Part shown: positions 32,232 through 39,915 of the stretch, piece by piece
How positions within the stretch are numbered: the first letter of the stretch is position 1
Layout of the letters: every line of letters begins with the position of its first letter
Source of the DNA: Arthrobacter_N sp051262515
Lineage (GTDB): Bacteria > Actinomycetota > Actinomycetes > Actinomycetales > Micrococcaceae
Assembly: GCF_051262515.1 (NCBI RefSeq)
Contig: NZ_JBIMER010000017.1
Span: 1-64,000, forward strand
Direction: 5' to 3'
Length of the DNA stretch: 64,000 nucleotides
Translations under genes and position numbers: made by a program
Notes under the pieces: model-generated
Databases searched by the model: none
Seen by the model: only the letters and a program-made list of their open reading frames with translations
What the model was told of the DNA's origin: nothing

Positions 32232-33376
32232 ACCGCAGCGACGAGGTGCGGATATTCCGCGGAACGGTCCTGGAACTCGAGGATGGCCGGATTGGCGACT
32301 TCGCCGTCGCGGATCTCGATCGCGCGCCGGATGGTCTCGCTCGCGTCCCATCCCGCGGGACCCTCGAGCACGGGGCGCAGGAACGGCATCAGCGCCTCGC
32401 TGACCTCCCACGTCGCGGAGTTCCACAGGTACGACGGCGTGTGGTCCACGCCGTAGTAGTGGATGTGGTCGCCGACATCGAACATCGGATCCTGGAAGCT
32501 GGTGGGCCGGGCCCAACTGAACCCCATGCCCTCGTCGCAGGATACGTCCACGATCAGGCTGCCCGGCCGGAACTCCGCCAGGTCCTCCTCGTTGAGGTAG
32601 GTCAGCGGCGCGTTAGGGTCCTGCAGTGTGCAGTTCACGATGATGTCGTGCTCCGCCAGATACGGGGCCAACGGCAGGCGCCCGCGGTCCGTGATGACCT
32701 GGCTGAGGTACGGGGCCTCGTCGGCGTGGTCGAACTGCGTGATCCGCACGGAGTGGATGGGGGACCCGACGGCGGCCACGCCGCGGCTGGTGAGGACCTC
32801 GACGTCGTGCACGCCATGCGCGCTCAGCGCGGTCACGGCGCCGCGCGCGGTGGCGCCGAACCCGATGACGACGGCGGTGAGCCGGCGACCGTAGACGCCG
32901 GTGGTGCCGATCAGCTCGAGAGCGTGGAGCACCGAGCAGTAGCCGGCCATCTCGTTGTTCTTGTGGAACACGTGCAGGCCGAACCCGCCGTCGGACGCCC
33001 AGTGGTTCATGGCCTCGAACGCGATCAGCGTCAGCCGCTTGTCGATGGCCAGCTGCGTGACGGCGCGGTCCTGGACGCAGTGCGGCCAGCCCCAGAGGAT
33101 CTGGCCGTCGCGCAGCTCGGCCAGATCCTCCGGCTGCGGCTTCGGCAGCAGGACGACGTCGGCCTCCGCGATCAGTTCCGCCCGGCTGGCCAGGCGCCAG
33201 ACCAGCGGCTCGAGCTGTGCGTCCGAGATGCCGAAACGCTCACCGTACCCGTGCTCCAGGATCATGCGCCCGCGCAGGTCCGCGTCGATGCGCTCCAAAT
33301 GGAGCGGGTGGATGGGCAGCCGGCGTTCATCGGCCTTGCGCGTGGTGGCCAGGATGCCGATGCTCAGGAGCGACAC
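32228..33376 (-). CDS. N5-(carboxyethyl)ornithine synthase / alanine dehydrogenase-family enzyme
   Basis: NAD(P)-dependent enzyme of 382 residues in the alanine dehydrogenase/transhydrogenase fold. ADERRLPIHPLHL (about 15-27) is the conserved N-terminal segment. VVIGFGATARGAV (about 168-180) is the nucleotide motif; DVSCDEGMGF (about 275) and VDHTPSYLW (about 307) fit the carboxyethylornithine synthase branch, which condenses pyruvate with ornithine reductively. The GTG start lies seven bases after a small basic-protein gene and has no ribosome site, so it is probably coupled to it. Next to LysG/LysE, a basic amino acid substrate is plausible. Known family activity and this gene's activity should be kept apart. 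Confidence 0.75.
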   Translation of the reverse strand: MSLLSIGILATTRKADERRLPIHPLHLERIDADLRGRMILEHGYGERFGISDAQLEPLVWRLASRAELIAEADVVLLPKPQPEDLAELRDGQILWGWPHCVQDRAVTQLAIDKRLTLIAFEAMNHWASDGGFGLHVFHKNNEMAGYCSVLHALELIGTTGVYGRRLTAVVIGFGATARGAVTALSAHGVHDVEVLTSRGVAAVGSPIHSVRITQFDHADEAPYLSQVITDRGRLPLAPYLAEHDIIVNCTLQDPNAPLTYLNEEDLAEFRPGSLIVDVSCDEGMGFSWARPTSFQDPMFDVGDHIHYYGVDHTPSYLWNSATWEVSEALMPFLRPVLEGPAGWDASETIRRAIEIRDGEVANPAILEFQDRSAEYPHLVAAV

Positions 33377-33382
33377 GGGTGC

Positions 33383-33520
33383 TCAGCGCTTCTTGGTGAC
33401 GGTGACGATCTCCGAGGCCGCGGCGCCGGCCGCCTTGGCCTTCTTGTCGTTGCGCTTTTCCTTGATGGACTTGGCGGCGACCTTTTTGGCGGACGACTTG
33501 TTGGGGGATTTGTTGGCCAT
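33383..33520 (-). CDS. 45-residue lysine-rich protein
   Basis: Short gene not longer than 138 bp but with a strong GAGGAG ribosome site seven bases before its ATG. The product (MANKSPNKSSAKKVAAKS...) is about one quarter Lys, with an Ala-rich C-terminal half ending VTVTKKR. It has no recognised domain. Such a charge pattern fits nucleic-acid or ribosome association, but function is unknown. It precedes the carboxyethylornithine-synthase-like gene by six bases. Two dyads (33535-33578) lie directly upstream. Confidence 0.7.
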   Translation of the reverse strand: MANKSPNKSSAKKVAAKSIKEKRNDKKAKAAGAAASEIVTVTKKR

Positions 33521-33534
33521 GGTGAGCTCCTCGC

Positions 33535-33578
33535 GGAAGCAAGTGCTACTGCTTCCTTACAGGAGCAAAAGTTGCTCC
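33535..33578 (-). promoter_or_regulatory. two tandem dyads upstream of the lysine-rich protein gene
   Basis: GGAAGCA-N8-TGCTTCC (33535-33556) and GGAGCAA-N3-TTGCTCC (33562-33578) follow each other directly and share a GCAA/TTGC core. In RNA they would form two hairpins before the ribosome site; in DNA they look like paired MarR-type operator sites. Confidence 0.5.
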
Positions 33579-33637
33579 CTATCGTTGAGAATACGGCACC
33601 GCACCCGGACAACGTGCCGTGGCTAGGATGGACGGCG

Positions 33638-33754
33638 ATGGAAAACCCAACGCTGACCCCCAAGCCGACGCGCGCACCCCGGGCGCTGACCGAGGTCCTC
33701 AAGCCCTTCGTCGTCGCGGCGTTCGTCGCGCTGCATCCCGGACGCATTCTGTGA
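33638..33754 (+). CDS. 38-residue ORF overlapping the esterase start
   Basis: ATG at 33638 follows AGGATGGACGG. The frame encodes MENPTLTPKPTRAPRALTEV and a hydrophobic end (FVVAAFVALHPGRIL). Its TGA (33752-33754) overlaps the GTG start of the esterase gene, the same GTGA coupling seen elsewhere in this window. The esterase start itself has a poor ribosome site, so the small frame may serve to deliver ribosomes. No homology recognised. Confidence 0.45.
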   Translation: MENPTLTPKPTRAPRALTEVLKPFVVAAFVALHPGRIL

Positions 33755-35313
33755 AACACAGTCTCCCGGAGACGGACCTGACGGTATCCACGGCGGCCGG
33801 CGCGGTGCGCGGGACGATGATCGGCGCCGGCGCTGCCGGTGGTGGCGACCGTGCCGGTGGCGCCGACGGCAGCGTGCGGACGTGGCGCGGCATTCCCTAT
33901 GCCGCGCCACCGGTCGGACCCCTGCGCTTCCGCGGACCGCAACCGGTGGCTCCGTGGTCCTCGGTGCGCGCCGCCACCCGTTTCGGCGACGCGCCGCCGC
34001 AGCTCGTCCGGTCGCGCAACGTGGGCGCCGGCCGGCATCCCGTCAGCGAGGACTGCCTCACCATCAACGTGACCGCCCCGGCCGACCCCGGGTCCGAACC
34101 CCTGCCGGTGATCGTGTGCCTCTACGGGGGCGGGTTCCTGATCGGCTCCTCGGCGGCGCCGGTGTACGGCGGCGGGCGGCTCGTCGCCGCCGGCGGCGTC
34201 GTCTACGTGTCGCTGAACTACCGCGTGGGCGCCCTGGGCTTCCTGGACCTCACGAGCTACGCGGACGAATCGCACCCCTTCGAGTCCAACGTGGGCCTGC
34301 GCGACCAGCTCGCCGGACTGCGGTGGGTCCGGGACAACATCGCGGCCTTCGGCGGCGACCCGGACAACGTGACGCTCCTGGGGCAGTCGGCCGGAGGCAC
34401 GTCCGTGTTGACCCTGATGGCGGTGCCCCCGGCGGCCGGGCTGTTCCACCGCGCCGTCGCGCTCAGCCCGGCACCGGCGTCGGTCTATGGTTCCGAACGC
34501 CACGCGGCCTGGGCCCGGACGTTCGTGCGGACGCTGGGGATCGACGACGAGGACGCGGCCCGCGCGCTGACCCACCTGCCGTGGCGCGAGCTCGTGGGCG
34601 CGCTGGACAAGCTCTCGCCGTGGCTCGGCCGGGCGGTGAACCGCGACCCGATGCCGGCGTCGCCCGTGGTGGACGGGGACTTCCTGCCCCGGCGCGTCAT
34701 TGACGCCTTCCAAACCGGCACCGCGCACCGCGTGCCGCTGATCGTGGGCAGCACCGCCCGCGAGGGCGCGCTCTTCCGCTACCTCAACGCGCTTCCTACG
34801 TCGCCGCAGCGGATCGAGCAATCGATCCTGCAGTCCGAACCCGACGCGTGGGACCGGATCCGCGCCGGCTACCCGCGGTTCCCGCGGCGGGACGCGGTGA
34901 TCGACATGGTCGGCGACGGCATCTTCTGGCACCCCGGCGTGCAGATCGCGCAGGCGCACTCGCGGTTCGCCCCCGTGTGGTCCTACCGCTACGACTTCGA
35001 CACGCCCGCCCTCCGCCTCGCCGGCCTGGGCGCCACCCATGGGACGGACCTGCCGGCGCTGTTCGGCGAACTCGAAACGGACACCGGGCGGTTCTTCACG
35101 CTGCTCGGCGGCCGGGAGGAGGCGGCCCGGCTCAGCGCCCGGTACCAGGGTGCGCTGCTGGACTTCGCCCGGCACGGCGACCCGGGCGGCGGCTGGCCCA
35201 CGTACGACGACGTCGCGCGCCGCGTGCGTATCTTCGACACCGAGGACCGCATCGAGTCGGATCCCCGCCGCGGGCGTCGCCTCGCCTGGGGCGACTACCG
35301 GGGCTTCCTGTAG
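33751..35313 (+). CDS. type B carboxylesterase
   Basis: Carboxylesterase of 520 residues. The oxyanion hole is in VCLYGGGFLIGS (about 118-129). The nucleophile elbow is LLGQSAGGTSVL (about 210-221), with Glu in TAREGALF (about 334) and His in GATHGTDLPALFG (about 430). EDCLTINV near 100 is another family mark. No signal peptide, so cytoplasmic. The GTG at 33751 was taken as start because it overlaps a small upstream ORF; the open frame extends further to 33619 without family features. The acyl-ACP-thioesterase-like gene follows 10 bases later. Confidence 0.87.
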   Translation: MKHSLPETDLTVSTAAGAVRGTMIGAGAAGGGDRAGGADGSVRTWRGIPYAAPPVGPLRFRGPQPVAPWSSVRAATRFGDAPPQLVRSRNVGAGRHPVSEDCLTINVTAPADPGSEPLPVIVCLYGGGFLIGSSAAPVYGGGRLVAAGGVVYVSLNYRVGALGFLDLTSYADESHPFESNVGLRDQLAGLRWVRDNIAAFGGDPDNVTLLGQSAGGTSVLTLMAVPPAAGLFHRAVALSPAPASVYGSERHAAWARTFVRTLGIDDEDAARALTHLPWRELVGALDKLSPWLGRAVNRDPMPASPVVDGDFLPRRVIDAFQTGTAHRVPLIVGSTAREGALFRYLNALPTSPQRIEQSILQSEPDAWDRIRAGYPRFPRRDAVIDMVGDGIFWHPGVQIAQAHSRFAPVWSYRYDFDTPALRLAGLGATHGTDLPALFGELETDTGRFFTLLGGREEAARLSARYQGALLDFARHGDPGGGWPTYDDVARRVRIFDTEDRIESDPRRGRRLAWGDYRGFL

Positions 35314-35323
35314 AAAGGGAGGC

Positions 35324-35755
35324 ATGACGGAAACAGATCCCGCCGCGCCGCGGCCCTTCGAGGCCGCGCTCCAACTGCGCTGGTCGGACCAGGACCTCAA
35401 CGGACACGTGAACAACGCCCGCATCGTGACGCTGATGGAGGAGTCCCGCGTGCTGTGGACCCGTTCCCTGGCGGTGAATCCCGCGGCCGCGGGAGGGGTT
35501 GTGGTCGCCTCGCTGACCGTCGACTACCGTCGCCAGGTGGACTACGGGCCGGAGCTAACCGTGCGGGTGGCCGTGGAGCGCGTCGGGACGAAGTCGTTCA
35601 CCGTGCGGCACGTCGGGGTGCAGTCCGGAGAGGTCGCCTTCGAGGGTTCCTCCGTGATGGTCGCGATGGAAGCCGGCGGCAGGTCCTCGCGGGCGTTGAC
35701 GGAGCAGGAGCGGGCGGTGCTCCGGGAGCATCTCCCGCCGGCGCCCGGGAACTGA
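35324..35755 (+). CDS. hotdog-fold acyl-CoA thioesterase
   Basis: Small thioesterase of 143 residues in the 4-hydroxybenzoyl-CoA thioesterase (YbgC-like) group. The active-site segment is LRWSDQDLNGHVNNARIV (about 18-35), with Asp and His in the expected places. It follows the carboxylesterase by 10 bases with a GGGAGG ribosome site, so the two form an operon. It would hydrolyse an acyl-CoA; the natural substrate is unknown. Confidence 0.85.
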   Translation: MTETDPAAPRPFEAALQLRWSDQDLNGHVNNARIVTLMEESRVLWTRSLAVNPAAAGGVVVASLTVDYRRQVDYGPELTVRVAVERVGTKSFTVRHVGVQSGEVAFEGSSVMVAMEAGGRSSRALTEQERAVLREHLPPAPGN

Positions 35756-35785
35756 CGCGACGGCGGGGACCGGGCGCCGGCGGCG

Positions 35786-36055
35786 CTAACCGGACCGGCG
35801 GCGGGCGCCCGGTGGAGCGGCGGCGATCCGGAGCGGGCCCCTGGCCGTGCGGCCGTCCACCACCTCGCCGCGTTGCATCACGACCACCACGCCCTCGTCG
35901 GCCAGGGCGAACGCCGCCTCGCGCACCTCGGGCATCAGGCGGCGCCATTCGCTTTCGCCCGTGGCCCTCGCGACCTCGGACGGGCAGAAGGTCTTCCCCG
36001 CTGCGCGCGAGCGCGCGAACTCGACGACCAGAGCGCGGAGCCCGGAGTCGTCCAT
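35786..36055 (-). CDS. DUF3253 winged-helix-like protein
   Basis: Protein of 89 residues: CPSEVARATGESEWRRLMPEVREAAF resembles the DUF3253 family (split at about 23-48), with RGEVVDGRTARGPLRIA at the end. It is probably a small DNA-binding or structural domain; function unknown. The ATG at 36055 follows GAAGGGGG. The divergent gene at 36092 starts only 36 bases away, so the two promoters must overlap. Confidence 0.75.
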   Translation of the reverse strand: MDDSGLRALVVEFARSRAAGKTFCPSEVARATGESEWRRLMPEVREAAFALADEGVVVVMQRGEVVDGRTARGPLRIAAAPPGARRRSG

Positions 36056-36091
36056 GGTGCCCCCTTCGTTGGAAACTGGCATCATCCTCGC

Positions 36092-36421
36092 ATGGACAGC
36101 GAACCGGAGGACAGCGAACCGGACCGGTTCTTCGTCCACGGCGGACGGCGGTGGCGCCGCGCCGACCCGAGCCTCCCGGACGCCGTGCGCCGTGAGCTGC
36201 TATCACACCTGGGCCGGGCGCGGGCCGACGTGAAGAAACAGAAGCAGGCGGACCATCGGGCGGCGCTCGCCGCTGCCCGCCGCAGGGTTCAGGCGGCCAA
36301 GGAGGGACTGGGGGAGCGCGGAGAGCCGTGGTGGGAGCAGTCGCCCGAGGACCGCAGGAGGCGGTGGAACGCGGCACTCGAGGCGCTGGCAGCGCCGCCG
36401 TCGTCTGCGCCGCCGTCGTGA
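36092..36421 (+). CDS. uncharacterised charged protein (often labelled 'Tol biopolymer transporter')
   Basis: Protein of 109 residues beginning MDSEPEDSEPDRFFVHGGRRWRR (acidic then basic), with DPSLPDAVRRELLSHLGRAR and a long charged helix (residues 45-75). Homologues in actinobacteria carry various labels without evidence. No signal peptide or membrane segment. It has no good ribosome site and may be leaderless. It shares a 36-base promoter gap with the DUF3253 gene. Confidence 0.65.
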   Translation: MDSEPEDSEPDRFFVHGGRRWRRADPSLPDAVRRELLSHLGRARADVKKQKQADHRAALAAARRRVQAAKEGLGERGEPWWEQSPEDRRRRWNAALEALAAPPSSAPPS

Positions 36422-36442
36422 CCGCCGCCGCGGGGACGCGCG

Positions 36443-37267
36443 CTACGCCGGGACGGGCTGGCAGGACGGGCAGAAGTAGATGATGCGCTCCGCCGCGCCT
36501 GGTGAGCCCGGGCCCGGCGCCTCGCCCAGGTCCGCCCGTTGGATCCGGCTCCGGCACCGCTTGCAGGCCCGGTGTTCGCGCCCGTAGACCCAGGTGGCGG
36601 CGTCGCCGGCCGCGGGTCCACCCGTGGTGCTGCGCCGGCTACGATCCTTGTTGGCCTCCAGGAGGGTCTTCGAGAGCGCGACGATCTTCGCCAGGTTTCC
36701 CACGGAACCGACGGGCGTCGCCGGGTGGACGCCCGCCAGGAAGCAAATGTCGCTGCGGAAGACGTTGCCGATCCCGGCCAGGTTCCGCTGGTCCAGCAGG
36801 GCGACGCCGACGGCCCGCCCGGGCGCCCCCCGCAGCAGCTCCAGCGCACGGCCGGCGTCCCAGTCCGGTCCCAAGAGGTCGGGACCGAGGTGGCCGACCA
36901 TGTCCTCCTCCTCGGCCGTGGGGCGCACCTCCAGCAGCCCCAGCGAAAAGCCGACGGCGGCGTGGTTCCGCGTTCGCAAGACGCAGCGGGCCGTGTGGGC
37001 GGGCCTGCGCCAGCGTTCGAAGGCGCCGTCCGGCGCGCGCCCGTAGACGTGCCACGTGCCCTCCATTTTGAGGTGCGAATGAATGGTGTGGCCGCCCGCG
37101 CGGATCAGCAGGTGCTTTCCGCGGGACAGGACCGCCGAGACGGTTTCGCCGGAGAGGTCCGCCACGGCATACCTGGGGACGCGGAAGTCCGTCGACTCCA
37201 GCACGCGCCCCTGGATCGCCGCACGCAGGACGGCGGCCTGCCGGTAGACGGTGTCTCCCTCGGGCAT
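36443..37267 (-). CDS. nei: endonuclease VIII-type DNA glycosylase (Nei2)
   Basis: Base-excision-repair glycosylase of 274 residues. The start at 37267 gives MPEGDTVYRQA with the catalytic Pro2-Glu3. SRGKHLLIR (about 48-56) and HSHLKMEGTWHV (about 62-73) form the substrate groove. LLDQRNLAGIGNVFRSDICF (about 155-174) is the helix-two-turn-helix. A zinc finger (CKRC ... CPSC) lies at about 235-270. The MPEGDTVY form is typical of actinobacterial Nei2. This is the second family member in the window, the other being at 208-1089. Confidence 0.9.
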   Translation of the reverse strand: MPEGDTVYRQAAVLRAAIQGRVLESTDFRVPRYAVADLSGETVSAVLSRGKHLLIRAGGHTIHSHLKMEGTWHVYGRAPDGAFERWRRPAHTARCVLRTRNHAAVGFSLGLLEVRPTAEEEDMVGHLGPDLLGPDWDAGRALELLRGAPGRAVGVALLDQRNLAGIGNVFRSDICFLAGVHPATPVGSVGNLAKIVALSKTLLEANKDRSRRSTTGGPAAGDAATWVYGREHRACKRCRSRIQRADLGEAPGPGSPGAAERIIYFCPSCQPVPA

Positions 37268-37400
37268 CGGGTCCCCCCCTCCGGTCGTTCCGCCGGGTGC
37301 GGACACCAGCCAAGGGTACGACGCCGAAAAGGGCGGCCGCGGCGCAAGGCCGGGACCACCCTTTTTCGGCGCCTCTGCGGACGACCTCCTGTGTCGGGGA

Positions 37401-37946
37401 CTACGCGGCCGCGGGGAGCACGAACGCGGAGTCGATGTTGATGGTGACCTTGTCGCCCACCAGGACGCCGCCGGCTTCGAGCGCCGCGTTCCAGGTGATG
37501 CCGAAGGCCTTGCGGGAGATCTGCGTGGTGGCGGAGAAACCGGCGCGGGTGGCGCCGAACGGATCGACGGCGACGCCGCCGAACTCGACGTCGAACGTCA
37601 CCGGGAGGGTGGTGTCCTTGATGGTCAGGTCGCCGGTGAGCTGGAACTCCTCGGTGGTGCCGGTGGCTCCGGTGGACTTGAAGGTCATGTTCGGGAACTG
37701 CTCGACGTCGAAGAAGTCGGCGCTCTTGACGTGGCCGTCGCGGTTGTCGTCGTTGGAGTCGAAGGAGGCGGTCTTCACGACGGCCCCGACGGAGGAGGTC
37801 TCGAGGGAGTCGCCGACGACCAGCGTGGCGTCCGACTCGGTGAACTGGCCGCGCACCTTGCTGATACCGGCGTGGCGGACGGTGAAGCCGACCTCGGTGT
37901 GGGCCTGGTCGAGGTTCCATGTGCCGGGGGTGAAGTTGATCGTCAT
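37401..37946 (-). CDS. YceI-family lipid-binding protein
   Basis: Protein of 181 residues with the YceI lipocalin-like barrel. GTWNLDQAHTEVGFTVRHAG (about 9-28), HVKSADFFDVEQFPNMTFKS (about 75-94) and GVAVDPFGATRAGFSA are family hallmarks. No signal peptide, so cytoplasmic as in many actinobacteria. It probably binds polyprenoids or similar amphiphiles. The start at 37946 follows AGAAGGAG. The promoter region carries TTGACA and a MarR-like dyad (37986-38031), suggesting repression. Confidence 0.88.
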   Translation of the reverse strand: MTINFTPGTWNLDQAHTEVGFTVRHAGISKVRGQFTESDATLVVGDSLETSSVGAVVKTASFDSNDDNRDGHVKSADFFDVEQFPNMTFKSTGATGTTEEFQLTGDLTIKDTTLPVTFDVEFGGVAVDPFGATRAGFSATTQISRKAFGITWNAALEAGGVLVGDKVTINIDSAFVLPAAA

Positions 37947-37985
37947 GGTGACTCCTTCTGTTGGGTACCGGCTGGGACCGGAATT

Positions 37986-38031
37986 TGTATGCTTATACAT
38001 ATAGTTTTGCACGGATAGATTGAAGTGTCAA
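37986..38031 (-). promoter_or_regulatory. yceI promoter with overlapping operator
   Basis: A perfect -35 TTGACA on the minus strand (38031-38026) is followed at 18-19 bases by AACTAT-like -10 sequence. Just downstream the perfect dyad TGTAT-GCTT-ATACA (37986-37999) sits around the transcription start, a classic MarR-type repressor position. No marR gene is adjacent in this window. Confidence 0.6.
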
Positions 38032-38079
38032 TGAATTGCGGGAAAATTCTGCCCTACGTTTCGGTGGCGTGCGGGGGGC

Positions 38080-38658
38080 TCACAGGGAACGCGCCACACG
38101 CGCCGGATTGCCGACGACGACCGTGTTGGCCGGCACGTCCTTCGTGACCACGGCGCCGGCGCCGACGATGCTGTTTTCCCCGACCGCGACTCCGGGCAGG
38201 ATGGTGGCGCCGCCCCCGATCCACACGTTGTCGCCGATGGTGATCGGCCTCGCGGCCTCCAGCTTGTCCCTGCGCGGCTGCGGCTCCAGGGGATGAGTGG
38301 GCGTCAGCAGTTGGACGTTGGGCCCGATCTGGCAGTCCTCGCCGATGGTGATGGGGGCGACGTCGAGTGCCGTGAGGTTGTAGTTGACGAACGTGCGCGC
38401 GCCGATCGAAATGCGGGTCCCGTAGTCGACGAAGAGCGGCGGCTTGACCTCCGCACCTTCTCCGAGGTTCCCGATCAGTTCGGCGAGGATGGGCCGGGCC
38501 GCGGCGGCGTCGCGGGCGTAGGCGGCCAGGTAGTCGTTGGCCAGGCGGACCGCGCGCTGGGCCTCGCGCGCACTGTCCGGATCGTCGGCGATGTAGAGGT
38601 CGCCCGCCAGCATGCGTTCACGGTTGGTCCGGGGGTCGCCCGCGAAGTAGTCGGCCAT
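38080..38658 (-). CDS. maltose/galactoside O-acetyltransferase-type hexapeptide protein
   Basis: Acetyltransferase of 192 residues. The N-terminal Mac domain holds DPRTNRERMLAGDLYIADD (about 8-27). Left-handed beta-helix repeats with ISIGARTFVNYN, ITIGEDCQIGPNV and ITIGDNVWIGGGATILPG (about 85-165) follow. The catalytic His lies in LTPTHPLEP. It acetylates sugars or similar acceptors with acetyl-CoA. The ATG at 38658 has no ribosome site. The phosphodiesterase gene ends 26 bases upstream on the same strand. Confidence 0.87.
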   Translation of the reverse strand: MADYFAGDPRTNRERMLAGDLYIADDPDSAREAQRAVRLANDYLAAYARDAAAARPILAELIGNLGEGAEVKPPLFVDYGTRISIGARTFVNYNLTALDVAPITIGEDCQIGPNVQLLTPTHPLEPQPRRDKLEAARPITIGDNVWIGGGATILPGVAVGENSIVGAGAVVTKDVPANTVVVGNPARVARSL

Positions 38659-38684
38659 GGTTAAGACCGTACACACGCGGGCGC

Positions 38685-39194
38685 TCAGGTGGGGCGGGGC
38701 AGCGGCACCAGCTCCACGTCGCGGAGCCGGCCCGCATCGGCGACGGCCGTCATGTAGGTGCACACCGGCTGGCGGCGCCGGTCCGTCGGCGATCCGGGGT
38801 TGAGCAGGCGAAGACCCCCCGGTGCCGTGGTGTCCCACGGGATGTGGCTGTGCCCGAACACGAGGACGTCAACATCGGGAAAGAGCGCGGCGCAGCGCCT
38901 CTCGCGACCGGTGGCGGCACCCGTTTCGTGGACCATGGCGAAGCGGACGCCCTCGATGTCCACCCGGGCCACCTCCGGCAGGCGCGCGCGCAACCCGCCG
39001 CCGTCGTTGTTGCCCCAGACGCCGACCATCCGGGCGGATCGCCGTTCCAGCTCGTCCAGCGTGGCGGTGTCCACCCAGTCTCCGGCGTGGAAGACGACGT
39101 CGGCCGCCTCGACCGCCTCCCACAGCTCCGGGGGAAGGGCCTTGGCCCGCTTGGGCAGGTGGGTGTCCGCGACGAGGAGGAGGCGCTGGCTCAT
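38685..39194 (-). CDS. YfcE/MJ0936-family metallophosphoesterase
   Basis: Phosphodiesterase of 169 residues with all five metal motifs: LLVADTH (about 6-12), HAGDW (about 36), GVWGNND (about 58), a His in MVHE (about 87) and VFGHSH (about 112). Enzymes of this family hydrolyse phosphodiesters in vitro; the physiological substrate is unknown. ATG at 39194. Its upstream region contains the repeat cluster at 39224-39350. Confidence 0.87.
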   Translation of the reverse strand: MSQRLLLVADTHLPKRAKALPPELWEAVEAADVVFHAGDWVDTATLDELERRSARMVGVWGNNDGGGLRARLPEVARVDIEGVRFAMVHETGAATGRERRCAALFPDVDVLVFGHSHIPWDTTAPGGLRLLNPGSPTDRRRQPVCTYMTAVADAGRLRDVELVPLPRPT

Positions 39195-39223
39195 GCGGGC
39201 ATCCTCTCACGCCCGCACCCCGG

Positions 39224-39350
39224 CGTTTCGCCTGAGGTAGATGCCCCACCCCGCGTTTCGACTGAGGTAGATGCTCGAATCGGGCCCGAATCCGACATCT
39301 ACCTTCGTCGAAACGGGAGGGGAGGGCATCTGGGTCCGTCGAAAGGTGCC
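39224..39350. repeat. cluster of 20-bp intergenic repeats forming a quasi-palindrome
   Basis: CGTTTCGCCTGAGGTAGATG (39224-39243) and CGTTTCGACTGAGGTAGATG (39254-39273) are direct copies. The inverted copy CATCTACCTTCGTCGAAACG (39296-39315) differs from the second at three positions. A fourth, degenerate inverted copy follows near 39328-39347. The second and third copies pair around a central GGGCCC, giving a hairpin of about 62 bp between two divergent genes. Confidence 0.65.
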
Positions 39351-39374
39351 GGGTGCGGGACCTAGACTGCAGCA

Positions 39375-39785
39375 GTGAGACAATTCCTGGCGACCGTGGG
39401 TCCCGCGTTGGACCTGCTGGGCTGGGTCACGCTGTTCGGTGCGGTCACCTTCTTCGCCTGGGCCTGGCTGGCCGGCCGCGGAATGCGGCACTGGCGAGTG
39501 GCCGTGGCCCGCGTCGCGACCATGGACGGCGAGCGCTGCGTGGTCTGGGAAGCGTCCGACGGCGCGCCCGTCACCCGCCGTCTGGCCGAGGACCAGCTGC
39601 CGGGGGTCGGGGACGGCGAAGCGGCCACAGTCTACCAGCGCGGCACGGGCAGGATGCATTGGAGGACGACGCCCCCGGAGAACCATGCGGGCCTGTTGCG
39701 GGTGATCGGCTGGGCGATGTTCGGCCTGGCCGTCGCGGCCAACGCCCTCGGACTGCTGGACGCGGCGCTTCTCGACGGCGTGTAG
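39375..39785 (+). CDS. small membrane protein, DUF3592-like
   Basis: Protein of 136 residues with two predicted membrane helices (about 9-33 and 107-130) and a soluble central part (about 38-100), beginning WRVAVARVATMDGERC. The layout is that of DUF3592-type proteins, which have no assigned function. GTG start at 39375 without a clear ribosome site. Not obviously linked to neighbours. Confidence 0.6.
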   Translation: MRQFLATVGPALDLLGWVTLFGAVTFFAWAWLAGRGMRHWRVAVARVATMDGERCVVWEASDGAPVTRRLAEDQLPGVGDGEAATVYQRGTGRMHWRTTPPENHAGLLRVIGWAMFGLAVAANALGLLDAALLDGV

Positions 39786-39915
39786 GGCGTCGGCGGACCG
39801 GCACGCGGCCCCGCGATCTTCCCGCTACCTTCCCGTGCGAGACCGGGTGGGGCAGACTCGGGGGTGTGGGCCGGCGCGGTCCCCGAATGAACCCCAGGGT
39901 GGAGGGAGCCGCAGC

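Noticed and set aside
35756..36091. Transfer signs around the DUF3253 and charged-protein genes
   Set aside because: GC content and codon use look like the neighbours; both are typical actinobacterial orphans.
208..37267. Two Fpg/Nei genes as evidence for lateral transfer
   Set aside because: Actinobacteria commonly carry several members of this family; composition matches the neighbours.
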